A stretch of DNA of 64,000 bases from Bolinopsis microptera (Eukaryota > Ctenophora > Tentaculata > Lobata > Bolinopsidae): contig NC_087084.1 in the NCBI RefSeq assembly GCF_026151205.1, positions 6,069,538 through 6,133,537 on the forward strand, read 5' to 3'. The notes below the pieces were generated by a model. The model was not told the DNA's origin, did no database searches, and saw only the letters and a list, made by a program, of their open reading frames with translations. Numbering within the stretch: position 1 is the first letter of the stretch; every line of letters begins with the position of its first letter. Of this stretch, positions 1 through 12,165 are shown one piece after another. Made by a program: the position numbers and the translations under genes.

Positions 1-321
1 TCCTAGGCTGAGAGTGTAGCCGGTGTTGCAGATACAAGCAGTGCCGTTAATGTGTACTCGTCCATTCTTGCAAGAGACGTGTTGCGTCTCTGGCGATGCT
101 GCCGTCTGTCCAAAAACTCCTGAGATGATTTGTTTAAATCCTTTAAACTCATCTTCTCGAAAAAGTGATGGCTATTTGGATAATTTGGCTGATAATCACA
201 ACTTGAATCTGTGTGGCACCACAAACAAGCTTTCTTTTCACCTTTTTCCGTTAATCGTACCTGTTGTTAAGATCTGTAGATTTAAGATCGCCACTAGAAG
301 TATCGTTAAAGAAGGCTGCAT
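1..321 (-). CDS. EGF-like TM microprotein, copy 1 (3' part cut by window edge)
   Basis: Two-exon gene read on the minus strand. Exon 1 (321-261) encodes a hydrophobic signal peptide starting MQPSLTILLV and ends ACAACAG before a GTACG donor, in phase 1. Exon 2 starts at 119 after a CTCAG acceptor and runs off the left edge. The join gives GVFGQT, the same stalk start as in the other copies. Exon 2 contains a cysteine after a threonine/glutamine-rich stalk, then NGTACICNTGYTLSLG, which fits the C-x-C-x2-G-aromatic part of the EGF signature. The final cysteine, TM segment and tail lie outside the window. Function unknown; by analogy with the complete copies it would be a type I membrane protein. 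Confidence 0.75.
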
Positions 322-812
322 GGCTGTGATATTTTGATTGCGGTGATAGAAAATAGAAATCAACTATTCAGCAATGATGGAATTGGAAAAGGTAACAAAC
401 GATAAATAATGATATTATGAGCTTCTTTTAACTTTTCTTAAATCAAAGTGTTGATACTTCCCTGCTTCCCACAAGTATTAAGACTAATATAAACAGTGCA
501 AAATCACGGGAAGACGACGAACACCAAAGACTAAAGGAGTAAAGAATATATGATAGCACATATTATACTTTCTAAGGAAAACCGTTTTAGGTTGTGCGGC
601 ATGTCATCTAGACACATTGATTGTCTGACATTCTCTGCTCTTTTGTACCAGAATTGAATTCCATTAATTTAATCTCCGATAGTGTTGGCCATAATCTCAT
701 CGACTGCAGATGACTCACGATTTCCTGTACAATAGTCTTATTGTAATCCTGCGAACAAACAGCCGTGTAAATCAGGGCGCGGTAAATCGCGGTATTATAA
801 TTTACTGCGTAT
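322..812. other. Upstream flank of copy 1, no gene seen
   Basis: AT-rich sequence between the first gene copy and the inverted-end element. The part near 355-410 resembles the 5' flank of other family members (ATTCAGCAATGATGGA and AAAAGGT words), so it may include the copy 1 promoter. Nothing else is recognised. Confidence 0.4.
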
Positions 813-2190
813 TACCTTACTCGGGATTATTATGACCGGGATTAAGTGGTGGGTTTAGGGTAATTTCGCCATATTTTTCCCGAACCACATTTTCACCGGT
901 CGTTAATAAACCCGCCTACTCAGCTTTTAGGGTTCCCAAGGGGTATGGGTGCTCATATTTTAATCGTTGTCTTATATTCACTAAAGAAGACTATTGGGAC
1001 ACTTGTTGTAGGTTTTTCGACTTCATTTGGCTAAAATTGCAAAAAATTCACCTTTTTGCCCAATTCTTGTCATATATCCTTATTGTCAAATTTGATTTAA
1101 ATACCTTGGCGGTCCGAAAATATGGCGAAATTGAACAAAAACCGTCACATTTCGGACGTCACAGAAAATAAGGGTGTTTTTCATCATTTTGTTTTCTGAC
1201 ACAAAGGAAATTCAAAATTTTCTAAAAATCGGTAAAATCATGTTGAAACAAAATGAAACTTATAAATCGATTTCTTCATCTTCCTCTAAGGGGTCCGGCT
1301 CGACTCTTTCAGTTTCACTTATTGAGTTTGGTATTAAATTGTTTATCTTGACTTAGTCTCTTATAAGACGTTTATGTTAGCACATAAATGTAATTTATTG
1401 TAAATTTAAAAGGTATTACTTGACATTAAATTCATCATGGAATATTGTGTTTATTTGTCCCACCATCATATCACTAACTTTTCAAGAACAAAATGAATCG
1501 ATGAAGCCACACTAATTGGAATAAGCTAAAAATAATGCGACGGATTCTATTACGACGACCGAAATTTTGGCGGTCCGAAAATATGGCGAAATTTCGGGAA
1601 AACCGTCGCATTTCGTACGTTATGAAAAAGTCTTGTAAGGTAGGCCAATTTTTAATTTCTTAGGTATTGACTATCTCTACATAATGAAATAGGACTCAAA
1701 GTAAAAGTAACAGTTAAATTAAAACTTGAATTAATTAAAACTGATGAAAGGGATAATCCAGATGAAGATAACGAAGATGATTACAACTTATTGGAAGACT
1801 AAACAGCTCTCCCTTTATCTTAATATCGATCTGGTTGTTACGCTTCAAATGTTAAAAATTATTTTCCATATAGTTTGATTAACCACGAGTCATTATTTCT
1901 GTCTACGTTCAACAATTATTGATAATTCGACTTGTTTCACAAGTTTTAACAATGCGAAAATTTCGAAATAAAAAATTTCTAAATAAAAAATTTCTAAATA
2001 AAACTTGCTTATCTCTAATAAGGAAATTTACATCTGAGACAAAATTTTTGAATCTAAAATTGAAAGGTTGGACACCGGTAAAATGGCGACCGGGAAAATG
2101 TGGTGGGTTTTGAGCAATTTCGCCATATTTTCCCGAACCATATTTTAACCGGTCGTTAATAAACCCGTCGTAATAATCCCGAGTAAGGTA
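813..2190. mobile_element. ~1.4-kb element with inverted ends, no coding capacity seen
   Basis: The left end TACCTTACTCGGGATTATTA (813 onward) is repeated inverted at 2168-2190. Sub-terminal words GTGGTGGGTTT, AATTTCGCCATATTT and CGGTCGTTAATAAACCCG also recur near both ends, and AATATGGCGAAATT recurs inverted near 1120 and 1580. No transposase frame is visible and no target duplication could be defined. It is probably a non-autonomous DNA element. Confidence 0.55.
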
Positions 2191-2894
2191 GACATTTCTG
2201 ATCAATTACTCACTTTTACTGAAATAGTCCACTGTTTTAAAAGTTTAAAGAAAGTCAACAAACCGAAGCATCAGCATAGATAATTATTTTCTATATTGAA
2301 AGTTATATAATTCGTCAAGGCGGCCGAGGCTTGCAGTATTTGTTCAGTAATAAGTGGAATTTTTAGCACAAAAACATTCCATTCATTGTTCATCTTGGTA
2401 TTAATAAAAACCGTCATTTACTCTCATTGGTATGATTTTTTAGTTAGCTATCTATGATCTATGATCGACCAGTGAAATGCCGAGCTTTTCAAGAAACTTT
2501 ACTCATATATTTCGAACTTACACATTTATTCTCTAAGAAGTAAAAATACGTTATATAGTTATATCACGCATGTATTACTTATATTCAATATAAAAATCCA
2601 TCCCAAGATCCCTTCATTTATTAAAATGTAATATGTACACAATATTAATAATATAGAACAAATGAAACAAAGTTCAAATGGCAAGTTCTACTTCAAGTTT
2701 CATACTATAGCAATTAAACTAAAGCAATTGTCAATATTAATAATGTATTTATCTTAACCTGAAGTTCGATAAGATATTATGATGTTTTATCGAAAACTCT
2801 TCGAAATGCTTTGATTCATAGCAGTATCAGCAATATTAACCGTCAACATTTCAAAGAAACAGATACAAAATGTTTCGAACTAAAACCTTGTATA
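2191..2894. other. AT-rich intergenic sequence
   Basis: No open frame, RNA gene or clear repeat is recognised here. Confidence 0.4.
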
Positions 2895-3028
2895 TTGAGG
2901 TATTTAAGTTATATATACGTATGTGAGGTATTTGAGGTATACGTATGTGAGGTATTTGAGGTATTTGAGGTATACGTATCATGTGGGGTATTTGAGGTAT
3001 ACGTATGTGAGGTATTTGAGGTATTTGA
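2895..3028. repeat. Minisatellite of GAGGTATTT/GAGGTATAC units
   Basis: Short degenerate tandem units made of GAGGTATTT, GAGGTATAC and GTATGT words. The reading frames that stay open across it on both strands are by-products of the repetition. Confidence 0.8.
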
Positions 3029-3424
3029 GTTTTGATAGTGCTCCTTAATGACTTCAACATTATGCAACATTTGTTTCTCTTATCTTATCTTTCCCTGCAG
3101 ATTATTGAGTGTTTTTAATCAGATAGTTTTTGAGTTGTCATCTCATCAACACATGCACCCTTCTTAAGAGGAATTGTACAAGATTCAGCTTCAAGATCAC
3201 AAACACTAGTTTTCAGCCACGGACAGAGCATTTCCTTACTCACTTATCACTATCCAAATTAGAAGATATCACTAACATCACTGATTCCAGCATACCACGA
3301 CAAATGTCTCCTACAATACTATCCATATCTTTCATCACTTGTAGTAAACCTTAACTGTTAATCTCACCATCCACCTTCAGCTCATATTTCCTCACACTAG
3401 ACAGCGATTCTCCGTTTTAACCGG

Positions 3425-4266
3425 TCAATTTGGTGGCATAAGATTCTCAATTCCACCTCTCTTCCTCTCGTGATGCATTATAAGACCAGAGATCACCAGC
3501 AGTGCCACAACTATCACACACACCGAAACGAATATGAAGAAGGCTATTGTCTTGACACATGTTCCCAAGCTCAGATGGTATCCGTCGTCGCACACACAAT
3601 CAGCACCCTTCGCAACGTATCCTTTCTTACATTGGTCCTTCTCCTCCTCTGGTGAACTTTCCTCTTGTCCGTAAACTCCTGATAAAGTGAATATTTATTT
3701 AATATGGTTTATATCTTTTCTACTCATTTTCTAACAGAGTTACCATGTAGATTGTATAAGGTGCGGTGATATTATGTAAATAGTGCGATTCCGCACCTGC
3801 CTAAAACTGTTTTATGTGCGGCAGATTTGGGGGCAAAAAACACCACAACTATGCCGAAAGATTCGCTAAATTTGTAGCCTTTAGGTGCTCTCAGGTTTCG
3901 TCGTTCAACAGCGTACTGTACAGTATATAACATTGGCTTACACCAGTAATTTACAAGGTTACTGTACTATAATTTACACCGAGTTGCCTGACAATTCAAG
4001 ATGTATAATTAATGTAGAATTATCCTCTTAGAAGGTTTTACAATCAGATGGCCTAGATGACTGGGTTTGTTGAGCTGGTGATGAGCATGATTGGGGCAGA
4101 CTATTATTTAAATTAACTTTATAACATTACTAGTTTCAGTTCAGAGGAATAATTTGCTTCAAGTTTCAAGCTAAAATTCCAGATTTGAAATTAAATTAAT
4201 CGTACCTATGGTTAGGATCTGTAGATTTATGATCACCACTATTAGTATCGTTAAAGCAGTCTTCAT
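3425..4266 (-). CDS. EGF-like TM microprotein, copy 2 (complete)
   Basis: Exon 1 is 4266-4206 (61 nt, signal peptide beginning MKTALTILIVV, ending in phase 1 before GTACG). Exon 2 is 3678-3425 (254 nt), ending in TGA. Lengths and phase add up to an uninterrupted 104-residue protein. After cleavage the stalk is acidic (EESSPEEEKD), followed by CKKGYVAKGADCVCDDGYHL and a fourth cysteine. The spacing C-x9-C-x-C-x10-C ends in the EGF signature CxCxxGYx(6)C. A ~24-residue hydrophobic TM segment follows (SVCVIVVALLVISGLIM), then a tail of about 17 residues starting HHERKRGG. It is read as a type I surface protein of unknown role; no exact family name is known to me. Exon 2 is not opened by its own ATG, so it needs splicing to be expressed. 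Confidence 0.85.
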
Positions 4267-4444
4267 AGCTGCGATGTATTTGTAACGATTAAAACAAAAC
4301 AACAAGGAATTCAGCAAGGCTGTACCTACTTACTTACTGATGAACATTCTCACAATCAACACTCCTATTGGCAAATAATCCAACAAGTTTCTTTCTATTT
4401 AATATATCTTTGTATAATATAATATGACTTTCATTCCAACAATC

Positions 4445-4950
4445 ACGGTATAGTTACTGGCTAGAAGCCAGAACAGAACTAACCACAGTGTGGTTACTTG
4501 CTACAAGCCATAACAGAACTAACCAGTGTGGTTACTTGCTACAAGCCATAACAGAACTAACCACAGTGTAGTTACTGACTACAAGCCAGAACAGAACTAA
4601 CCATAGCATAGTGTGATTACTGGCTACAAGCTAGAACAGAACTAACCACAGCGAAGCTTTTCAGTACAAGCCAGAACAGAACTAACCACAGTGTGGTTAC
4701 TGGCTACAAGCCAGAACAGAACTAACCACAGTGTGGTTACTGGCTACAAGCCAGAACAGAACTAACAACAGTGTTGTTACTGGCTACAAGCCAGAACAGA
4801 ACTAACAACAGTGTTGTTACTTGCTACAAGTCAGAACAGAACTAACAACAGCGAAGCTATTCAGTACAAGCCAGAACAGAACTAACCACAGTGTGGTTAC
4901 TGGCTACAAGCCATGACAGAACTAACCACAGCGAAGCTATTCAGTACAAG
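4445..4950. repeat. 40-bp minisatellite, about 12 units, with palindromic AACCACAGTGTGGTT
   Basis: Units of about 40 bp (TTACTGGCTACAAGCC followed by AGAACAGAACTAACCACAGTG) repeat head to tail. Some units have GCGAAGCTATTCAGTACAAG in place of the central part, so two unit types alternate. It lies directly upstream of gene copy 2. The core AACCACAGTGTGGTT contains two inverted Runx-type ACCACA/TGTGGT words. Confidence 0.85.
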
Positions 4951-6140
4951 CACATACGGACAATGTAAAGTTGTGAATGACACCCCATCGATTAACACCC
5001 CAGAGTATAGGATATAAAAGTGTGCTATAATAGCATACACTTTCACACTGTTAACAACATTACCCTCGCAAAGGGAGCTCCGGTTTTGATAACAGGTTTT
5101 AAGTATAGCACTAGTACTGCAGTACGTGCCTTGACTGTTTAACATTGTGCGCTTACACTTTGTAGTAATCCAACAAAACTATAAGCATTTTGTTTTTACA
5201 ATGAGATTGAATTGAATTATATTCTATTTTATATCTAGTGTCATGGGAGCCATTTCGCTGTAGCAGGACTCCAAAATCACAGAGCTATCGAGACTTTGTA
5301 GACACACACAAACGGGTAGAACAAAATACGGATATCATCATTAACAACGTTAACATTAGCTATCACGAGCAGGTAATTGAGAGTGCGGCGTATTACATGC
5401 TATAAACTTCAGGAGACCAGACCAACTACAAGCAAGACATTATATATAACTATATATACACTGTCTAATATGGTATAATAGGCAATTATAAAGGATGGCT
5501 GACATTTGGCCTAGATATGGCTTACAATATGTCTAATATATATGCTTATATGCGCGCAGTGTCCGTAGAACGCCTTTAAAGTAAAGGTGAACTAAGAGAC
5601 ATGGATTTTATTTAGATATTGCTGTGCCACAAGGATATATTTTAGAATTTATTTTGGGACCGCTGCTCTTTTTTTACACGTGATCTGGAATCGATCGTTA
5701 CTAAAAAATATTTTTCTTAGAAATTAAACAGTAGATTAGCATAAACTTCTTAATAATAATAAAACCAAAACTTAATAAAACGAAAACGACTTGTGATCAA
5801 CAAGTATTGCATACCTATTTGCGCACGTCACATTTAGTCATGTAATAATTGTCGGAGATTTTAATTGAAGTTAAACTAGCTTTGGCTGAAAAGTTTGAGA
5901 CAAAAGAGAAATTTTCCGAAGCAGATTAGTTTGTAACGTGTGCATTTAATAATTAACGTTAAAATAGAAATCAATTAGGTTTAAGATAAAATTAAAAACA
6001 TTATTCTTGCCACATGTCCCTTCCTGCGCGCGCGAGGAAAATCAGAAAATCGGCAACGGTCCCAACACTACTAAACCACAAACATATACCTGCTCATCGA
6101 AAAAGCAGCCGCGTGAATCGTGATCGAACTCATGGTAATT
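4951..6140. other. Intergenic sequence, no gene seen
   Basis: AT-rich DNA between two minisatellites. The short minus-strand open frame at 4897-5145 overlaps the repeat and has no recognisable features. No RNA gene was recognised. Confidence 0.4.
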
Positions 6141-6149
6141 GATGACTGT

Positions 6150-6862
6150 AGGACTGGAATGTGGTTGTTTTTAGGAGAAGGAAAATTTGAGAGGACTGGG
6201 AACTGATAGTTTTTAGGAGTAGTTGTAGTTCGCTGCTGAACTGGATGGTTTTTAGGAGTAGTTGTAGTTCGCTGCTGCACTAGATGGTTTTTAGGAGTAG
6301 TTGTAGTTCGCTGCTGCACTGATAGTTTTTAGGAGTAGTTGTACTTGTAGTTCGCTGCTGCACTGGATGGTTTTTAGGAGTAGTTGTAGTTCGCTGCTGC
6401 ACTGGATGGTTTTTAGGAGTAGTTGTAGTTCGCTACTGCACTGGATGTTGTTAAGGAGTAGTTGTAGTTCGCTGCTGCACTGGATGGTTTTTAGGAGTAG
6501 TAGTAGTTCGCTGCTGCACTGATAGTTTTTAGGAGTAGTTGTAGTTCGCTGCTGCATTAGATGGTTTTTAGGAGTAGTTGTAGTTCGCTGCTGCACTGGA
6601 TGTTTTAAGGAGTAGTTGTAGTTCGCTGCTGCACTGATAGTTTTTAGGAGTAGTTGTAGTTCGCTGCTGCACGGATAGTTTTTAGGAGTAGTTGTAGTTC
6701 GCTGCTGCACTGGATGTTTTCGGGAGTAGTTGTAGTTCGCTGCTTCACTGGATGGTTTTTAGGAGTAGTTGTAGTTCGCTGCTGCACTAGATGGTTTTTA
6801 GGAGTAGTTGTAGTTCGCTGCTGCACTGGATGGTTTTTAGGAGTAGTTGTAGTTCGCTGCTG
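6150..6862. repeat. 39-bp minisatellite, about 17 units
   Basis: Head-to-tail units of about 39 bp built on TTTTTAGGAGTAGTTGTAG and TTCGCTGCTGCACTGGATGG, with small length variants. Minus-strand open frames across it (QQRTTTTPKN repeats) follow from the near-multiple-of-three period and show no independent sign of being genes. Confidence 0.9.
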
Positions 6863-7094
6863 GCAGGTCTCATCATGAGTTGTTCTTGCTTCCTTAGCTT
6901 GTGGTAATTGGTTGATATCAGTATCAGTGTTTGGGTGCTTCTAGTAGTAGTGGATGTTTGCAAGGCTATACTAATGGGTTGTTTTTCTGATTAACAGGGT
7001 GCTGACAATAAGATTAGAGTTGGTCGTTTTTAGGACTTAGTTAGTAGATATATACAGATATCAAGAGAATAGAGGCTGAATAGTTGTTTTGAGG

Positions 7095-9447
7095 AAGTAG
7101 CGGGTGGCTCCGATCATTATTTGGTACGGGGTCAATTTAGAGTCAAACTTATGGCAGTTCAAAAAATGAACGCCTCTCGTAGGATATCTCCAGCAATTGA
7201 GAATCTTAGAGATCAGTCCAAGGTTGAAGAGTACTGCATTGCTCTTCAAAATCGTTTTAGCTGCCTACCAATGGAGGAGAATCTTGATGGAGAATGGACA
7301 TTAGTTAAGGATACTATTAAAGAAGTGTCTATGGAGGTACTGGGTGAGCGCCCCCGGCGCAGAAGGCAACAGCATTTGTCTCAGGAGACAAAAAGCCTTA
7401 TTGCAGAACGCAGTAAGATTAAACAGATGGCGCCTAGTGACAACAACAATAGGAGTGAGTATTCTCGGGCCAACAAACTTGTCAAAAAGAGCTGCAGGAA
7501 AGACGACGAGAATTGGGCTCTTAGAGTTGCAGCAGATCTGGAAACAGCTGCTGTCCATGGCCGGCAAAGGGAAGTCTGGCAACGGATAAAAACACTGTCC
7601 GGTAAGAAGAATCGAAAATCAACTGCTGTTAGAGACAAATCCGGGAAGTTGATTGCTGATCCCTCTGCTCAGAGAGAGAGATGGGGAGAACATTTTTCGG
7701 AGCTATTAAACCCTCCTCCCACGAATGCGGATATGTCTGACCTGGACCAACTTGAAGTGGTTCCATGCTTTCCCTATCTTGGTGATGGTGATGGTCCCCC
7801 CACTAGACTTGAGATTTTAAACTGTCTCAAAAAATTGAAGAACCACAAAAGTGCTGGGATTGACGAAATCTCTAATGAGCAGTTAAAGTATGGGGCAAGT
7901 GGTCTTGTGGATAGGATGGAGAAATTGTTCTCTAAAGTTTGGAATTCAGAAGCAGTGCCTGACGACTGGTTGAAAGGCATCGTGATAATTGTACCAAAGA
8001 AGGGTGATACCTCTCATTGCTCCAATAATAGGGGGATCACTCTAAGATCTACAGCATCTAAACTGTATCAAATCATCATATTACAACGCATGAGTGACGG
8101 TTTAGAAAGTTTGCTACGAGACAATCAGTGTGGGTTTAGAAAGAACAGATCATGCATTGATCAGATTTATTCACTCCGCACTATTATACATAACTGCATT
8201 GAATATAATCTCCCCCTGTATGTAAATTTTGTGGACTTCAAAGCAGCTTTTGATTCCATCGACAGGAATTATATTTGGAAAGCTTTCAGTCATTATGGCC
8301 TGCCATGTAAATACATTCGAATAATACAGGCATTCTTTAATGGAACTGTTAGTGCTGTTAGACACAATCGTGAACTATCAGAATGGTTTGAAGTAAGTTC
8401 AGGCAGTGGCCAAGGAGACATTCAGGGTCCCCCACTTTTTAATGTCTGCCTCAATGTGGCTGCTGAGAGAACAGAAAGCAACAAAGTGGTGTCCCACGGA
8501 GCGGTTCTTCAAAGATCTATCAGTCCGCTTGTTGGTGATATCACTGTGTTAGATACAGATTATGCAGATGACATGGCTGTACTGGATAACAGCGAGGAAG
8601 GTCTTCAAGAAACAACTGACCTTTTGTGTATGTATGGTGCCCAGGGAGGTCTTAGAATCAATGGTAAAAAGACTGAGGCTATGGTCATTGGTTAAGCAAC
8701 CTCTCAACGGCCATACACGAAAGAAGCCACAGTGAACATCACTGTTGAAGACACGCCAGTGCAGCAAGTTAGTGACTTTACGTACTTAGGTACAATTATT
8801 TCCAGCGACGGTACTATCGACCGTGAGCTGTCAGCTAGGATTCAGAAAGCTTCCGGAGCCTTCAATCAACTGAGTAATATATGGAAAAACCGCAACATCC
8901 AGTCTTATACAAAGATCAGGATTTATAAGGCAGCGGTTTTGACAATATTGTTATATGGTAGTGAGGTTTGGAACACAACAAAAAAGCAGCTACATCGCTT
9001 TGAGGTGTTCCATCAGCGTTGCTTGGGGAGAATACTTAGGATAAGATGGCTTGATCGGGTTAGAAACACTGAAGTGCTGGAGCGTGCAAAGATAAATCCA
9101 GTAGAGACGTACATAGGAGCAAACCGCCTGCGTTGGTTTGGCCATGTCACCAGAATGCCAGACACTAGGCTTCCTAAGTACCTGCTTAACTGGACCCCTG
9201 CCCATGGGAGAAGATCTAGGGGCCGTCCAAGAAAGAACTGGAGGAAATGTTTGCTGGAAGATGCTGCAGCGTTTACAGGAAACACTGACATAGACCTAGA
9301 AGGAGCGAGCGAGATGGCTAGTGACCGCAAACTTTGGAGGGAGATGATACGTCACAAACGGGAGTTCATTGGTGCAGGCCACTCGAATGATTGAGGAGAC
9401 CTAATCAAGTACAAGTACAAGTAGTGCGGGTGTTAAGGTGTTTTCAG
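7095..9447 (+). mobile_element. 5'-truncated non-LTR retrotransposon (LINE, RTE-like?)
   Basis: The reading frame 7121-8695 encodes a reverse transcriptase domain with FVDFKAAFDS (motif A aspartate), SGSGQGDIQGPPLF and the catalytic DYADD motif. After a single in-frame TAA (8693-8695) the same frame continues from 8732 to 9394 with the typical LINE C-terminal region (YGSEVW, RWFGHV, GRPRKNW). No upstream endonuclease is visible, so the copy is 5'-truncated. The 3' end carries ACAAGT repeats, as RTE-type elements often have. The word GGCTGAATAGTTGTTTTG lies on both sides (7074 and 9448), which looks like a target-site duplication. The copy is inactive because of the stop codon and the missing endonuclease. 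The clade is not certain. Confidence 0.85.
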
Positions 9448-9469
9448 GGCTGAATAGTTGTTTTGGGGT

Positions 9470-10479
9470 AAGTGGATTAGATCTTAAGATCATGTTCCCA
9501 GAACTTCCCATGGCAGTATGGAGTTTTTTTAATGCAGTTGACATATCACTTGTATGCAGAAGCCCTCGCCATCAGACAGTTTCATTGAAAAACATGTGAC
9601 CCAGAGACGGATAGTGGTCTGCCATCTCCTCTTCTCTATTTACACACCTTTCTCAAGAAGCAAAACTTTATCCCCTCTCAGCTCACTAACTGGGAAGTGG
9701 TGGTCATGATTACACAATATGTTATTTTCAATTAATGCAAACTGGTAGGTGCTTTAACACAGTTTCTTATCGTAGAATTGAGGAGACCATGACGAATTGA
9801 TTCAGACTCTTCGGACCTTTGTCTCTGAGTATTTTATTTAGTTATTATTTCACCAATACTTCTGGTGAAGGTAAGCGAGCTGAATGATGGCTCACAAGCC
9901 TAGAATATAAACTAGGTTGATAAGTTTTCAAATAATTTAGGATGAATTGTGTTTATAAGGGTCAGAACTATTAACAATTAAGTCATTTAAGACTCAGTTA
10001 TTGTGTCTAAGATTGTACAAATGCATTTAATAGTGAAAATATAATGTAAAATCTTCCCCAAAAACAACGATACATTTTGATTTATGAGTTTAAACGGGGT
10101 TAAAATCCCCCATCCAATATATAAACATTAAGTAATAAAGCTTAAATTGAAGTTTATTCAATGTTTCTTGATGTCTAACAGTGCTTGTCCGTGTTGTCCG
10201 TGACGGAAACTGATTCGTTGATCGCAGCCATGTGCCAGAAACTATTTGGTTCACCACCTAGTTTATACTTTACTATAGCTTAATAGTAGTTTACTCCAGT
10301 ATCCCTGGATCTATAGGGCATGTTATACTTATAGTATGCCAAATAACCTTCCCAAAATGTTTACTAATCACAGTTAAGGTTCGCACCTAAACCAATATAT
10401 ATCTTTTTTAGGTGGTAAATTGTAGCTTGTTTGGTCCTCTATCTTGAAACACAAGAAATCTGAAAGTAACAGAACCTCT
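9470..10479. other. Intergenic sequence, no gene seen
   Basis: No gene or clear repeat is recognised between the LINE and copy 3 of the EGF-like family. Confidence 0.4.
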
Positions 10480-11087
10480 TCAACATTTCGAATTTGATCG
10501 ATTTTTGATTGATCGACATTTCCCCCGTTCTAAATGCATTATAAGACCAGAAAGTAGAAGCAATGCTACCACTACCACACAAACTAAAATGAATATAATG
10601 AAACAGATTGTATTGACACATTTTCCTAAGCTCCGGTGATAGCCGGTGTCACAGATGCTGCATCCTGAGTCAGTGCCGTTTTTTACGTATCCATTTTTTA
10701 CGTATTCGTTTTTTACGTATCCTTTCTTGCATGGATTTTTAATGCATTCAGTGCCGTTTTTTATGTATCCTTTAAGTTTCTTGCATGGATTATCTTCTAA
10801 TTCTTCTTCCTCTGATGAACCTAAAACTCCTGAGTGGAAACAGTTTTAATCCTTTGTAAACAATAATTGTTCTAATGATGAATTATTTGGTAAAGTTGAT
10901 AACTGCAACTTGACTCTGTTTAGGCAACAAAAAAGATTGTTCGGGATGTTCTGCAGGGAAGGCTTTGTTTCAAAGTTTAAAATCCTCATGTTCAATTAGC
11001 GACCCTTTATTAATCAATAATCATACCTGTTGTTATGATCTGTAGATAGATAATTACCACTATTAGTATCGTGACAGCAGACTGCAT
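10480..11087 (-). CDS. EGF-like TM microprotein, copy 3 (duplicated cysteine module)
   Basis: Exon 1 is 11087-11027 (61 nt, signal peptide MQSAVTILIVVII, phase 1, donor GTATG). Exon 2 is 10829-10480 (350 nt), ending in TGA; the frame is open throughout (136 residues). The stalk is very acidic (SSEEEELEDN). The cysteine module appears twice: CKKLKGYIKNGTEC, then CKKGYVKN followed by extra EYVKN and GYVKN repeats. It ends with CSICDTGYHRSLGKC. A TM segment (ILVCVVVVALLLLSGLIM) and a basic tail (CRSIKNRSNSKC) complete it. The tail resembles that of copy 9. The repeats expand the extracellular part compared with copies 2 and 4-7. Role unknown. Confidence 0.83.
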
Positions 11088-11144
11088 GACTTTGATGTTT
11101 TTTGCAACGATTAAAACAACAAAAACAAAAATACTGAACTTGCT

Positions 11145-11420
11145 GAAGAAAAAGTGATATTTACTACAATGATAAAACAAATCAACGAAGCAGTCAATGA
11201 TACTGAATTTGCTGAAGAAAAAGTGATATTCACTACAATGATAAAACAAATCAACGAAGCAGTCAATGATACTGAACTTGTTGAAGAAAAAGTGATATTC
11301 ACTACAATGATAAAACAAATCAACGAAGCAGTCAATGATACTGAACTTGCTGAAGAAAAAGTGATATTCACTACAATGATAAAACAAATCAACGAAGCAG
11401 TCAATAATACTGAACTTCCG
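11145..11420. repeat. 69-bp minisatellite, 4 units, upstream of copy 3
   Basis: GAAGAAAAAGTGATATTC starts units at 11145, 11214, 11283 and 11352, giving an exact 69-bp period. Because 69 is a multiple of 3, frames stay open on both strands. The array begins about 60 bp upstream of the copy 3 start codon and includes sequence resembling its 5' flank. Confidence 0.9.
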
Positions 11421-11689
11421 GGTACCGGGTCAAGATATCAGTCAGCTTTAAATTAAATGATGCGATTAAATAATCTAATACAAGACACTAGTATGTCAAG
11501 GTCAAAATAAATACAAAACCTCTAAGTGTGGTTAATCATTTAATTAGGTAATGTAAGACAAGCCTGCTAATGTGTCTCTTCTTACAGTGTAACTTTACCA
11601 GAACCACAGTGTAACTCACTAAAAGCACCAACAAATAAAGATAATGGTACATTAATGTAATACACATGAGCACTGAACAGTGTCCAGTA

Positions 11690-12165
11690 CGACAGCACAT
11701 ATGCACTGAACAGTGTCCAGTACGACAGCACATATGCACTGAACAGTGTCCAGTACGACAGCACATATGCACTGAACAGTGTCCAGTACGACAGCACATA
11801 TGCACTGAACAGTGTCCAGTACGACAGCACATATGCACTGAACAGTGTCCAGTACGACAGCACATGTGCACTGAACAGTGTCCAGTACGACAGCACATAT
11901 GCACTGAACAGTGTCCAGTACGACAGCACATGTGCACTGAACAGTGTCCAGTACGAGAGCACATATGCACTGAACAGTGTCCAGTAAACAGTATACAAAT
12001 AAAGATAACTCCTGATCCTGGTACGACAGCACATATGCACTGAACAGTATCCAGTACGACAGCACATATGCACTGAACAGTGTGCAGTGAACAGTGTACA
12101 AATAAAGATAACTCCTGGTACGACAGCACATGTGCACTGCACAGTTTCCAGTGAACAGTATACAG
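11690..12165. repeat. 33-bp minisatellite, about 9 clean units plus degenerate ones
   Basis: Units of 33 bp (CACATATGCACTGAACAG followed by TGTCCAGTACGACAG) run from about 11690 to 11985. Degenerate copies separated by AAATAAAGATAACTCCTG continue to about 12165. The period is a multiple of three, which explains the long open frames on both strands. There are no unique spacers, so it is not a CRISPR array. Confidence 0.9.

Noticed and set aside
6071..6826. Minus-strand QQRTTTTPKN-repeat frames
   Set aside because: They are translations of the 39-bp minisatellite and change frame whenever a unit varies in length.
11690..11985. Possible CRISPR array
   Set aside because: Units are contiguous 33-bp repeats with no unique spacers, and the DNA is eukaryotic.
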